DNA of 64,000 nucleotides from Agelas oroides (lineage: Eukaryota; Porifera; Demospongiae; Agelasida; Agelasidae), in NCBI GenBank assembly GCA_949130485.1, contig OX422183.1:22065202-22129201 (forward strand), in the 5' to 3' direction. Made by a program: the position numbers and the translations under genes. The notes below the pieces were generated by a model. That model was not told the DNA's origin. It was given only the letters and a program-made list of their open reading frames with translations, and ran no database searches. Positions 39,749-52,152 of this stretch are shown piece after piece. The number at the start of each line of letters is the position of its first letter. The stretch's first letter is position 1.

Positions 39749-40090
39749 CGAGGCTCACTCACAGTGTGAAGCTCATTCACATTAAAAATTACGAGTGTGA
39801 GGCTCACTCACACTTGAGTTACTACTGTGAGGCTCACTCACAGTTACGCTACGGGTGTGAAGCTCATTCACACTTGAGTTACCACTGTGAGGCTCACTCA
39901 CCGTTATGTTACGAGTGTGAAGCTCATTCACATTTTTAAATTATGAGTGTGAAGCTCATTCACACTTCAGTTACATGTACTACTGTGAGGCTCATTCACC
40001 CTTACGAGTGTGAAGCTCATTCACACTTGAGTTACTACAGTTACGTTATGGGTGTGAAGCTCATTTGCATTTTAAATTACGAGTGTGAGT
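39749..40090. repeat. Tandem repeat GTGTGAAGCTCATTCACAC
   Basis: Around ten units alternate GTGTGAAGCTCATTCACAC and CTGTGAGGCTCACTCACAG, separated by TTGAGTTACTA-like spacers. Each unit is an imperfect palindrome (GTGTGA...TCACAC), so the array can form serial hairpins. Confidence 0.85.
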
Positions 40091-40785
40091 GTGTTAGGAT
40101 GAGGGCTTTATACTTTATGCACATGTATCTATGTGGAGATGGATAAAGACGGGGTCTTTTTGACTACAGCTGTCCTTCCTCTCGCAATTAAATACACTGT
40201 GGTAGCTAGGTGGAGATCCCCTGCGGACGGGGTTGCGGGCCTGGGTGGGTTGACTGTACAAGCACATTGCCTGAGCGGATACTCTCACTATCCACCACCT
40301 CAGCCTCCGGCTCAATTATCTCTTCACCAAGGGGGTATCCTATGGTTAACTTTGGGAAATGGGAATGGGGCTGGGGGTTGTAAAGATGTATTCGACTAAG
40401 CTGTGGAAGGCTTGCTTGTGACCTAGTTACAACCGTAAGCTCAGATACTAAAACCTCTCTGTGTGCATGCTGTAGGTTTCTCTACGGGCTGGGTCAGGCT
40501 GTGTTAGGATGAGGGCTTTATACTTTATACACATGTATCTATGTGGAGATGGATAAAGACGGGGTCTTTTTGACTACAGCTGTCCTTCCTCTCGCAATTA
40601 AATACACTGTGGTAGCTAGGTGGAGATCCCCTGCGGATGGGGTTGCGGGCCTGGGTGGGTTGACTGTACAAGCACATTGCCTGAGTGGATACTCTCACTA
40701 TCCACCACCTCAGCCTCCGGCTCAATTATCTCTTCACCAAGGGGGTATCCTATGGTTAACTTTGGGAAATGGGAATGGGGCTGGG
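40091..40785. repeat. Direct duplication, 285-bp units 410 bp apart
   Basis: 40091-40375 and 40501-40785 are nearly identical (GTGTTAGGATGAGGGC... to GGGAATGGGGCTGGG). The spacer is unique. Open frames through each copy (MEMDKDGVFLTTAVLPL...) are identical only because the DNA is; no domain recognised. Confidence 0.85.
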
Positions 40786-40992
40786 ACAAGGAATTATTAT
40801 TGGAGAGATATTCCTTCATGCACAGTGAGAAGTCTAGCCTGTTGCTTATTGTCATGCTGTTTAGGTCTAAGGCATGCCTGAGGTATTATGGTTGTTAGAA
40901 CACATGCGTCTTCGGGTGGATCCATTGAAGGATGCTGCGGGTTCTCCATTTGGCAAGGCTGAGAGACTTTATCTGTACCTGCATGTTCAGAA

Positions 40993-41345
40993 GTTGTATG
41001 TCGAGTGGGGGAGCACCAACACCGCTGGCACATCGATGTTCAAAATTTCACACATACATAAAGTGTGAAGTTAAAAAATAAAGGGAGATGGGGATGGGGC
41101 ATTTATGGCTTAGATGGATGGGGCATTTTATGGCTTAAATGGGTGGGGCATTTATGGCTTAAATGGGTGGGGCATTTTATGGCTGAAATGGGTGTGGTAT
41201 TTATGACTTAAATGGGTGGGGCATTTATGGCTCAAATGGATGGGGCGGTTAGTTACTGTTTTTGGGAGATATGCTCAAAAAAATACTGGTCTTCAGGGGA
41301 GTACCCTTTCCGGTCCTCGCATGACCACGGGTTTCGGTCCCTTTG
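40993..41345. repeat. 'TGTCGAG' repeat module, copy 3 (truncated)
   Basis: Matches 38850-39201 with about one indel and few substitutions, then stops abruptly at GGTCCCTTTG. The near identity of copies 2 and 3 suggests a recent duplication. Confidence 0.75.
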
Positions 41346-44162
41346 CATGCCTAGTTCAATTGTTTCCACATTTAACTACAAAAGAGCTTCCTTGTCTGTT
41401 CAATAGCTCGAATCCATCACTTTGTAGGAGTTGACAGCAAATTATGAATAACACCACACCACAAAGCTGCCAGCGTTCAAACCTCAACAGTACAAAAATA
41501 TACTTTAAGCAACAACATCCAGCAATGTGAGCATGGTGTGGCTTGTAAATTAGCTACAAAGCCACCTTGTAATAACTATTGGTGAAGTATGACATGAAGG
41601 TTCATACCACAGATATGTATACAGCACTTGAGGTTATGGTTCTCAAAACCCAAGTTAGCTTCGTTAGTCACATGAAGTTTGCTATGCGTTTAATGTGTAG
41701 TTTAGCAGAAGTGCAGAGTTGTGCTTAGATTCCAGTTTGTGGGAAAACTGGACAGTATGTGCATGAGTCTAAACAACTTGAGAGATGAAGGACAAGTATC
41801 ACTACTTGAGAATATGAAGGTGGGCCTACAAAATCAACTATTTTAATAATTTTAGCGATTCCGGATGTTTTTTTTAAGATTTTTCTGAGTATATCAGAAT
41901 GGTTACCAGAAAATTCGTCATTAAATCACGAGCTGAAAGGTTCTTGTCCCGTGCAAATCGGCTGCATAGAAGCTGAGATCCGTAACTTGAAAGAGGACTT
42001 GCACACGAAAATTTTTCTGATCCTTTTTAATAGAAAAAGTGGTACAGTTCATCATTTACGGTACGTTCACATGGTCATACAGTAGGTGCTGTATCTCTGG
42101 AATGGCTGGATGGATTTGAATGCAACTTGCACCAAATTGATCGTCATTAACTTGGCAATTCAACTGTCGTGATTCCGTACCCTTAAAAGATGCTAGAAGT
42201 ACAGATACTGCAACCTGACTATGAGGTATGTGACCTTGTATGTGCTTTTTGGGATGGACCAGTACACTGTGCAACTGGGTAAAGCTTCACTCTAGCTTAA
42301 TATGGTCCATGCTAAAGCTGGCTTGGCAATATTTCTCACTCTCTCCCTCTTTGAGGAAATATTTGAAGGTAAACAGGGCTAATCTGATGGTTGACAAGTA
42401 CTGTTAGCCGCTAGAAAACATTGTCGATGAAATTCAGTAGGTCTGCTACATGCACCACTGTTTTTGGACTTGTACTTTTTACACTCAATCTCTCCTATAG
42501 CATTGGGGCTATAAGCCCTAGAGAAGGGGGAAGCCACAGTTGTCATTAGTAATGGCATTTCAAGTAGGTGCTTTCCCCTAGCTGCATGCTGACCAATGTA
42601 GATAGCCTCAGTTGCCATTAGTAATGGTATTTCAGGTAGATACTTACCCCTAACTGCTGAATGCAACTCTATAGGAACTGCTATTTTATTGCTGCTTGTG
42701 GTTCACTTCCAGCAAATAAAGTGCATTTCCAGATACCCTTGCCTCAAGTCCATTACTTCCAACTTCAGCAACAAGAATCTTCTGCTAGGAATCAAATCAC
42801 TCTTTTTGTATGTGTGCCAGTTAGCATCTAGCTGCACTGTTTCTTCCTATGAGAATCATCCTCTGTATGACATTGCTGTTGCACTTTTCTAGTTAATCTA
42901 TATATACTGTACGTGACGTTTATGTACAGATCAGCCTAATAATTTACTCTGGACGCTTTATCCCAGTTCACTTAGTGACATATAGTTACTTCCAGGGTAC
43001 TGAGTTGATTTTGCCTCACTTCAAATAGTGTGGCATGAGTGTACCAGCATGTGTATGCTTGTAGATGTACAAGCGTATATTTGCTGGTACTTGATCATGA
43101 GTGTTGACGCTTTATGCTTATGCTTCAAATCCCACTCATTTGAAGCAAGACAAATTCTACAGCATATCAGATGTTTGCTAGCACCATGTATGCACACATG
43201 CTTGTACTTGCATGTATCCCTATTAGGTTTGTAACCAAGACTTTCCTATTTCTTCTCTCATAGATAGTCTGCAATGGAGGACTGAAAAGTTTCTTGAGAA
43301 GATAGAAAACACCAGATGCAACTGTAGTTGTAGAAGATGTTATTTATTTGCACAGCATAACATTTGTGGCTCGCAGGCATGTGTCCCCTTGTGAGTATTA
43401 CTGCAATGTGGCTTTGTTTGTACTGGTCCACAACAGTAAATGTGTTGAACAAACAGTACTCGCGCAAACGTACACTAATAATAGTGCTGCTAAAAATAGT
43501 CATTCTGGGGGTGGTCGGGGCCAAGGATTTCGAATATCGTGGTCGGTAGTTCGTATCGCTTTTACTTTTTTGTTTGTGCTCGTTTAAAACGTGAAAAATG
43601 TGTCGGGAAAAACATACTTTATGCAAACGTTTGCCAACTAGCACCAACTGAAATTACAGGCATTGAGCATCCGAACGATATATAGTTTATGGGGGTTCTT
43701 CTCACCAGTATGCAGCGATTTTGCTCGAAACGTAGATGGTTCGCGTGACCACTTCCGGCATATTAATTGGACAGAAAAATTTCACGCCTTTGCAACGAGC
43801 TTCCGGAATCACTAATAATTTGACAGAACATGACTACATTTTGCTTCAATGACAAGTCACTGGTAGTTGAACCAAACTTGCATACATCTTACATTTACCT
43901 ACATCAGGACATTTCGACAATGCATAATCGTGCCAGGACTTACTGATCGCAGTGAACGGAAATGTCATGTGCCCTTGGAAATGCTGCAGGAACAACAAAT
44001 ACCTTGTTGCAATGCTTGCAATGAACCTGCATGTGGATTTGAGTAGTATTCATCATATCAAACAGACGTGCATAATAACAAGGCAAACCTGCCCACCTTT
44101 CATATAGCCCATGCAGTCTACAAATTTCGAATCTCTTACTTTTCAGTGGGTTCTCCCAACGA
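41346..44162. other. Intergenic, no recognised gene
   Basis: No coding sequence supported. A 50-bp local duplication (CAGTTGTCATTAGTAATGGC at 42536, CAGTTGCCATTAGTAATGGT at 42606) is the only structure noted. Confidence 0.4.
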
Positions 44163-44705
44163 GATCAACTCCTGTGTGATCAACTCTCATGTAGTCAACT
44201 CTCACGAAATCAACTTCTCATAAGAAATCAAATCTTGTTTTAGAATAGGGCAACTAAGCTACCGGTTACTAGTATACAGAAATGAACTTCTGCATAGATC
44301 AAAGAATATATTAAAGAACCAAAGTGTGTCCATCACTCTTTTACCAGCTGTTTACCATCCACATCATGAAATAGCTACGACCAGGTTTTCCCCATGATTT
44401 ATGCTCTGCTGCCTAACAAGCAATGACAATCATACAACTGTGCTTTCGTGGTTTTGAAAGATGCTGCCTTGAACTTGGCCTAACCTCCCTTATGTACGAC
44501 TTCAAGCTAGCTATAATTAAACTTCATCGCTTAATTTTTCACTTAAAGTCCAATCATTTGGGTTTGCTGAACAGTACAAGTCCAACAACCCGGTTCTCGA
44601 GCAGTTTGTGTAAAAGATGGCAGCAGTGCACTCCATTTCAATAAATAAGAGTTGATCTCATGAGAAGTTGATTTCATGAGAGTTGTTCAAGTGAGAGTTG
44701 ATCAC
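44163..44705. mobile_element. Element with repeated ATCAACTCTCATGA ends
   Basis: The left block (44163-44230) has four to five copies of a 17-18 bp unit (GATCAACTCTCATGTA, AATCAACTTCTCAT). The right block (44647-44705) has the same in inverse orientation (GAGTTGATCTCATGAG, AGAAGTTGATTTCATG). The interior has no transposase. Subterminal tandem repeats like these are transposase-binding sites in some DNA elements. Confidence 0.55.
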
Positions 44706-44710
44706 ATAAC

Positions 44711-44925
44711 AGGGGCTGCGGAACCAGTCTGGCTGGTCTGGTAGTGGCCGAACCACTTTTCAGCGATCAAGTAATCAATATTCAAATGGTACAGCACAGA
44801 AGCGGAAGTTTTTCCACTAAACTTGACACATTATATAATTATCTATGATTTTGCCCTATACTAGCGTCCCACCCCGCGTGTATTGACTGCGCATATTTAT
44901 GCTGAGAGCTGCTTCCTGACAGTAC
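44711..44925. mobile_element. Left end of a CAGGGCC-like element
   Basis: CAGGGGCTGCGGAACCAG, then GGCTGGTCTGG and GGCCGAACCACTTTT, resembles the left end of 37980. No right end was found; it is interrupted at 44926 by the next element. Confidence 0.4.
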
Positions 44926-45383
44926 GCCTCCAGTGGCGGATTTAGGGGGGGTAAGGGGGGTGCAAATGCACCCCCCTTTGGTGGCTAGTAATGTATTTTG
45001 CGTACATAACTGCACGAGTCCATCAAATGATTATGCAGCAGTGGCATGCAGCAACAACAACCAGGCACAGTTACACATTCACGTATCAGTTCCTTACTGA
45101 TCTCCAGACGTTTGACTAGGCCTAGAGTTGCATCGAGATATTCAGTTCGGCCCGAGGGGTCCGCCACGGTGCGTCTCGGCGTACGAGATTTCGAAATCCA
45201 CTGGATTTCACGTGGATTTCGGATTTCAGAGTGGATTTCTGGATTTCACAGTGGATTTCTATGCCGACAGGTTTCTTCTTGTATGTTCTTGTTATAGTTC
45301 CCAGCTTAGCAAAATTTTTTTACTTAGTTGTAGTTTTGGTTAACTAAATTTTAAAAAGGCCATACTAAAATGTATTTAGTTAA

Positions 45384-48300
45384 GATGCTACACATAACTT
45401 ATTCAACATGTCACATTTGTCAAGTCAACCCAATCCAGTGCTACCACAGAACAAACACGACACCACTAATCATATTCTTGAGGACCAATGAACGGAATGT
45501 TGCCTAGGGGTGCCACACAGAGCTAGCTAAATTCAACCTATTAATATGCATGAGGGGAGAGATTGCCTGACTTCCACCCGGAATTACATGCCTTTAATGA
45601 GATTCATTGATCTCAATTGGGATATTAACAACATCCACAAGTATCCACAGAGGGTTAATGAGATTCATAGCCCTGTTCTGTTCGGGTTTGGGTCCACGAA
45701 AGGCTTAGGTCATACTCATGAATATTCAACATCATTTACCCATTCCTTTCAACCCCAAGCCAAGCTGCCAATGCTTCAACAGAAGTTCAATAATGAGGTT
45801 CATAAGAGTCAACATACTCTAACCCTCCCATTGGACAGTTGACTGAACCCAGGGTTGTTCATGGGTAATGCTGAAGTCTAGTTAAAGCCAACTCATTAAT
45901 ATTCATGAGGTGGACAGAAACACCCCAGTTTGTAGAGTTCTGTCGGGCTTTAATTAGATTCATAGGCTCAATTAGGGTTAGGGGGTTAGGGTTAATGAGA
46001 TTAGGGTTAGGGATTTTAGGGTTAAGGCAAACTAGGGTTAGGGCTAGGGCTAGGCTTAGGGTTTTAAGATGCTACACATAACTTATTCAACATGTCACAT
46101 TTGTCAAGTCAACCCAATCCAGTGCTACCATAGCCTCGTACCCCGGCCGTTAATTAGGAAAAACGGCCTGGCAACTTACCCGGGTTCAAACTGTATACGG
46201 ATGTGACGTGAAAAGATTACAGCTGCACCCATACAAGCCATGAATATTGGATAATGCATGTGATATTTAATCGTAGCCACGTGACTGTTCGTAATTGTGC
46301 AAGCGCGTTGTTGTTGCCAGTAGACTCGTTACAGGCTTATATTGGATGGTTACTGTCTTACTTGTCATCTGTAGACGAACTGCTTGCAGTAGACTCGCTC
46401 TCGCTCACCGATGTCGATGTGTCCGACTGACAGTAAGTACTAAACTAGTACCTGACACTGCTACTCTCGAACTGGTCCTTTTTTATAAAGAATCCGTTTT
46501 GTCCGCAGGCACTGTAGTTGTTGCACACAAGTCAACGGAAGGAGTTCGAACAAAAGCGTCATTCCAAGCGCTAGCGGTACCACGGGACGGGTATATTAAT
46601 ACTGTGATGCATTTATGACGCAATTAAAATTCTGTACAACTGTCACGTGAAGCGTTCTGAAATCTGATTGGTACTGACAACTCCAGTGCAGCGGAAGTCA
46701 ACAGTTTGAACTCGGAGAAGTTGCCAGGCCGTTTTTCCTAATTAACGGCCGGGATACGAGGCTAGTGCTACCACAGAACAAACACGACACCACTAATCAT
46801 ATTCTTGAGGACCAATGAACGGAATGTTGCCTAGGGGTGCCACACAGAGCTAGCTAAATTCAACCTATTAATATGCATGAGGGGAGAGATTGCCTGACTT
46901 CCACCCGGAATTACATGCCTTTAATGAGATTCATTGATCTCAATTGGGATATTAACAACATCCACAAGTATCCACAGAGGGTTAATGAGATTCATAGCCC
47001 TGTTCTGTTCGGGTTTGGGTCCACGAAAGGCTTAGGTCATACTCATGAATATTCAACATCATTTACCCATTCCTTTCAACCCCAAGCCAAGCTGCCAATG
47101 CTTCAACAGAAGTTCAATAATGAGGTTCATAAGAGTCAACATACTCTAACCCTCCCATTGGACAGTTGACTGAACCCAGGGTTGTTCATGGGTAATGCTG
47201 AAGTCTAGTTAAAGCCAACTCATTAATATTCATGAGGTGGACAGAAACACCCCAGTTTGTAGAGTTCTGTCGGGCTTTAATTAGATTCATAGGCTCAATT
47301 AGGGTTAGGGGGGTTAGGGTTAATGAGATTAGGGTTAGGGATTTTAGGGTTAAGGCAAACTAGGGTTAGGGCTAGGGCTAGGCTTAGGGTTTTAAGATGC
47401 TACACATAACTTATTCAACATGTCACATTTGTCAAGTCAACCCAATCCAGTGCTACCACAGAACAAACACGACACCACTAATCATATTCTTGAGGACCAA
47501 TGAACGGAATGTTGCCTAGGGGTGCCACACAGAGCTAGCTAAATTCAACCTATTAATATGCATGAGGGGAGAGATTGCCTGACTTCCACCCGGAATTACA
47601 TGCCTTTAATGAGATTCATTGATCTCAATTGGGATATTAACAACATCCACAAGTATCCACAGAGGGTTAATGAGATTCATAGCCCTGTTCTGTTCGGGTT
47701 TGGGTCCACGAAAGGCTTAGGTCATACTCATGAATATTCAACATCATTTACCCATTCCTTTCAACCCCAAGCCAAGCTGCCAATGCTTCAACAGAAGTTC
47801 AATAATGAGGTTCATAAGAGTCAACATACTCTAACCCTCCCATTGGACAGTTGACTGAACCCAGGGTTGTTCATGGGTAATGCTGAAGTCTAGTTAAAGC
47901 CAACTCATTAATATTCATGAGGTGGACAGAAACACCCCAGTTTGTAGAGTTCTGTCGGGCTTTAATTAGATTCATAGGCTCAATTAGGGTTAGGGGGGTT
48001 AGGGTTAATGAGATTAGGGTTAGGGATTTTAGGGTTAAGGCAAACTAGGGTTAGGGCAAGGGCTAGGCTTAGGGTTTTAAGATGCTACACATAACTTATT
48101 CAACATGTCACATTTGTCAAGTCAACCCAATCTAGTGCTACCACAGAACAAACACGACACCACTAATCATATTCTTGAGGACCAATGAACGGAATGTTGC
48201 CTAGGGGTGCCACACAGAGCTAGCTAAATTCAACCTATTAATATGCATGAGGGGAGAGATTGCCTGACTTCCACCCGGAATTACATGCCTTTAATGAGAT

Positions 48301-50818
48301 TCATTGATCTCAATTGGGATATTAACAACATCCACAAGTATCCACAGAGGGTTAATGAGATTCATAGCCCTGTTCTGTTCGGGTTTGGGTCCACGAAAGG
48401 CTTAGGTCATACTCATGAATATTCAACATCATTTACCCATTCCTTTCAACCCCAAGCCAAGCTGCCAATGCTTCAACAGAAGTTCAATAATGAGGTTCAT
48501 AAGAGTCAACATACTCTAACCCTCCCATTGGACAGTTGACTGAACCCAGGGTTGTTCATGGGTAATGCTGAAGTCTAGTTAAAGCCAACTCATTAATATT
48601 CATGAGGTGGACAGAAACACCCCAGTTTGTAGAGTTCTGTCGGGCTTTAATTAGATTCATAGGCTCAATTAGGGTTAGGGGGGTTAGGGTTAATGAGATT
48701 AGGGTTAGGGATTTTAGGGTTAAGGCAAACTAGGGTTAGGGCAAGGGCTAGGCTTAGGGTTTTAAGATGCTACACATAACTTATTCAACATGTCACATTT
48801 GTCAAGTCAACCCAATCCAGTGCTACCACAGAACAAACACGACACCACAAATCATATTCTTGAGGACCAATGAACGGAATGTTGCCTAGGGGTGCCACAC
48901 AGAGCTAGCTAAATTCAACCTATTAATATGCATGAGGGGAGAGATTGCCTGACTTCCACCCGGAATTACATGCCTTTAATGAGATTCATTGATCTCAATT
49001 GGGATATTAACAACATCCACAAGTATCCACAGAGGGTTAATGAGATTCATAGCCCTGTTCTGTTCGGGTTTGGGTCCACGAAAGGCTTAGGTCATACTCA
49101 TGAATATTCAACATCATTTACCCATTCCTTTCAACCCCAAGCCAAGCTGCCAATGCTTCAACAGAAGTTCAATAATGAGGTTCATAAGAGTCAACATACT
49201 CTAACCCTCCCATTGGACAGTTGACTGAACCCAGGGTTGTTCATGGGTAATGCTGAAGTCTAGTTAAAGCCAACTCATTAATATTCATGAGGTGGACAGA
49301 AACACCCCAGTTTGTAGAGTTCTGTCGGGCTTTAATTAGATTCATAGGCTCAATTAGGGTTAGGGGGGTTAGGGTTAATGAGATTAGGGTTAGGGATTTT
49401 AGGGTTAAGGCAAACTAGGGTTAGGGCAAGGGCTAGGCTTAGGGTTTTAAGATGCTACACATAACTTATTCAACATGTCACATTTGTCAAGTCAACCCAA
49501 TCCAGTGCTACCACAGAACAAACACGACACCACTAATCATATTCTTGAGGACCAATGAACGGAATGTTGCCTAGGGGTGCCACACAGAGCTAGCTAAATT
49601 CAACCTATTAATATGCATGAGGGGAGAGATTGCCTGACTTCCACCCGGAATTACATGCCTTTAATGAGATTCATTGATCTCAATTGGGATATTAACAACA
49701 TCCACAAGTATCCACAGAGGGTTAATGAGATTCATAGCCCTGTTCTGTTCGGGTTTGGGTCCACGAAAGGCTTAGGTCATACTCATGAATATTCAACATC
49801 ATTTACCCATTCCTTTCAACCCCAAGCCAAGCTGCCAATGCTTCAACAGAAGTTCAATAATGAGGTTCATAAGAGTCAACATACTCTAACCCTCCCATTG
49901 GACAGTTGACTGAACCCAGGGTTGTTCATGGGTAATGCTGAAGTCTAGTTAAAGCCAACTCATTAATATTCATGAGGTGGACAGAAACACCCCAGTTTGT
50001 AGAGTTCTGTCGGGCTTTAATTAGATTCATAGGCTCAATTAGGGTTAGGGGGTTAGGGTTAATGAGATTAGGGTTAGGGATTTTAGGGTTAAGGCAAACT
50101 AGGGTTAGGGCTAGGGCTAGGCTTAGGGTTTTAAGATGCTACACATAACTTATTCAACATGTCACATTTGTCAAGTCAACCCAATCCAGTGCTACCACAG
50201 AACAAACACGACACCACTAATCATATTCTTGAGGACCAATGAACGGAATGTTGCCTAGGGGTGCCACACAGAGCTAGCTAAATTCAACCTATTAATATGC
50301 ATGAGGGGAGAGATTGCCTGACTTCCACCCGGAATTACATGCCTTTAATGAGATTCATTGATCTCAATTGGGATATTAACAACATCCACAAGTATCCACA
50401 GAGGGTTAATGAGATTCATAGCCCTGTTCTGTTCGGGTTTGGGTCCACGAAAGGCTTAGGTCATACTCATGAATATTCAACATCATTTACCCATTCCTTT
50501 CAACCCCAAGCCAAGCTGCCAATGCTTCAACAGAAGTTCAATAATGAGGTTCATAAGAGTCAACATACTCTAACCCTCCCATTGGACAGTTGACTGAACC
50601 CAGGGTTGTTCATGGGTAATGCTGAAGTCTAGTTAAAGCCAACTCATTAATATTCATGAGGTGGACAGAAACACCCCAGTTTGTAGAGTTCTGTCGGGCT
50701 TTAATTAGATTCATAGGCTCAATTAGGGTTAGGGGGTTAGGGTTAATGAGATTAGGGTTAGGGATTTTAGGGTTAAGGCAAACTAGGGTTAGGGCTAGGG
50801 CTAGGCTTAGGGTTTTAA
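45384..50818. repeat. Seven-unit 685-bp tandem array with TTAGGG-like tract
   Basis: Units start at 45384, 46068, 47396, 48081, 48766, 49451 and 50135, each beginning GATGCTACACATAAC and ending GGTTTTAA; lengths 684-685 bp (unit 2 is longer because of an insertion). Units differ at only a few positions, so expansion or homogenisation is recent. The last ~100 bp of each unit is degenerate TTAGGG (TTAGGGTTAGGGGGTTAGGG and so on). Inside a unit the motif TTAATGAGATTCATAG/TCAATT recurs. An identical 98-aa frame is present in every unit but shows no domain, and its conservation follows from DNA identity. Confidence 0.95.
46122..46773. mobile_element. 634-bp transposon inserted in array unit 2
   Basis: The element is 46131-46764. 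Inverted ends of about 62 bp start TAGCCTCGTACCCCGG and TAGCCTCGTATCCCGG (read inward). Flanked by a perfect 9-bp duplication GTGCTACCA, which is single in the other six units, so the empty site is visible beside it. 9-bp duplication plus long inverted ends fits Mutator-like or Merlin-type elements. The internal 107-aa frame (46295-46618) has no transposase motif. Confidence 0.92.
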
Positions 50819-52152
50819 GGTGGCACGGTCGTCCCTCGGCGGAGGTTAACGAAAACATAAACTTGGGTTACAGTCAGGACCAGGGTTACTCCTAGTTTCA
50901 GGGTTAGGGTTTGGTTTAGGGCAATCTTGCTTTGCCTAATTTTAAAAAGGGTTTTAGTAGCTCATTAATATATTCATGAACCCAAAATTGCCACTCGATG
51001 GAAGCATCTACACGCTCACTGTAGGTAGCGTCCCAACCACCAATGTATCTCAAATCAATCTATGCCAGCTTTTGTTCAAAGCTACTCTCAAAGTCAGGCT
51101 AGACTCATGTTTGTCACTACTCTTGGAATGGACAACTTTGACTGCACCAAAATGAATGCACATTTCGAAAAATTCACAGCTTGTCTACGGGAGGGGCTCA
51201 TTCACGAGTGGAAGCAAGCATTACTAGCCCCACCTCTCCCCCTGGTCGTTACTAAAACCCGGAACGGAACGGAACGATGGCGGAACATTCCGTCCCGTTC
51301 CGCCTACTAAAATACGGAATAGTCATGAGTAGTCCGTATCGTATTTCTGCTGCCCTCTGCTATTTATGAGCATGCAGCTTGGTAGGGAGTTTGGAGAAGT
51401 CAAGGTAAGTAACCATGCATGCTATCATAAGCTTATAAGCAGTGAATAAGTGTGATGCTGAACGGCAACTACCGACCATACACGGCGATTAAGCACTTAC
51501 TCCAGCGTTCTCTAAGCTATCTGAATAAAAGACAATGCATGCTAAGCTCCATGTTCACAGATAGCAGAGGTCCCTCGTACTCGTACGGATCGTGTTAGCT
51601 TCTTGGTTGAGTGAAATAATGTACGGCGGTGCTGCTGATCCATGCCGGTGAAAGCAGCGGTAAGTCGCCATGCATGTAAGTATGTTACATGCGCAGCTGT
51701 TCAACTTGCACACTAAAACTATGAAGCTAGCAGAAGAAACTTTTGTGATCACTGTCTTCGTTTTGTGAGCTACTTTTATCCACGCGCAGTTCCGTATTTT
51801 AGTAGGCGGAACGGGACGGAACGTTCCGCCATAGTTCCGTTCCGTTCCGGGTTTTAGTAACGACCCTCCCCCTTATGTCGCTAAACAACTCACGGCTCTG
51901 TTCCACACACAGCCACCGTTCAGCTCCCTTGTCTGTCAGACTGTAGCACAAACGATAAATTGCGTATTCTAGTTAAAGCCCAGCCCAGCACTCGAAGCAC
52001 CTGGCCACGGTCACCAACTAGACTAGGCATACGGCCGCGAGACCTGGGCCTACTCAACAAATACAGCTAAAATTTTAACAAGAAAAAGAAGACTATCAAC
52101 TTGGATTCCAGGTTTGTTGACCTTGAAAATACAGGGTACCGTGCCACCTTAA
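50815..52152. mobile_element. TTAA-flanked DNA element at the edge of the array
   Basis: The element is 50819-52148: left GGTGGCACGGT, right ACCGTGCCACC, with TTAA on each side (50815-50818, 52149-52152), as for piggyBac or Kolobok insertions. It sits exactly at the terminal TTAA of the last array unit. It carries TTAGGG-like repeats near its left end and a nested element. No transposase frame. Confidence 0.7.
51236..51873. mobile_element. 622-bp element with ~75-bp inverted ends, nested
   Basis: The element is 51244-51865: ends GGTCGTTACTAAAACCCGG and CCGGGTTTTAGTAACGACC, extending through CGGAACGGAACGG and CCTACTAAAATACGGAA. Perfect 8-bp duplication CTCCCCCT on both sides. Inserted in the TTAA element, so it is younger. 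Ends beginning GG with 8-bp duplications fit Merlin or Mutator-like families. Confidence 0.88.

Noticed and set aside
40133-40881. Paired frames MEMDKDGVFLTTAVLPL as a duplicated gene
   Set aside because: Identity comes from a recent DNA duplication; no domain, and frames diverge at once outside it.
46295-46618. 107-aa frame in the 634-bp element as a transposase
   Set aside because: No DDE or zinc motifs; far too short; element is non-autonomous.
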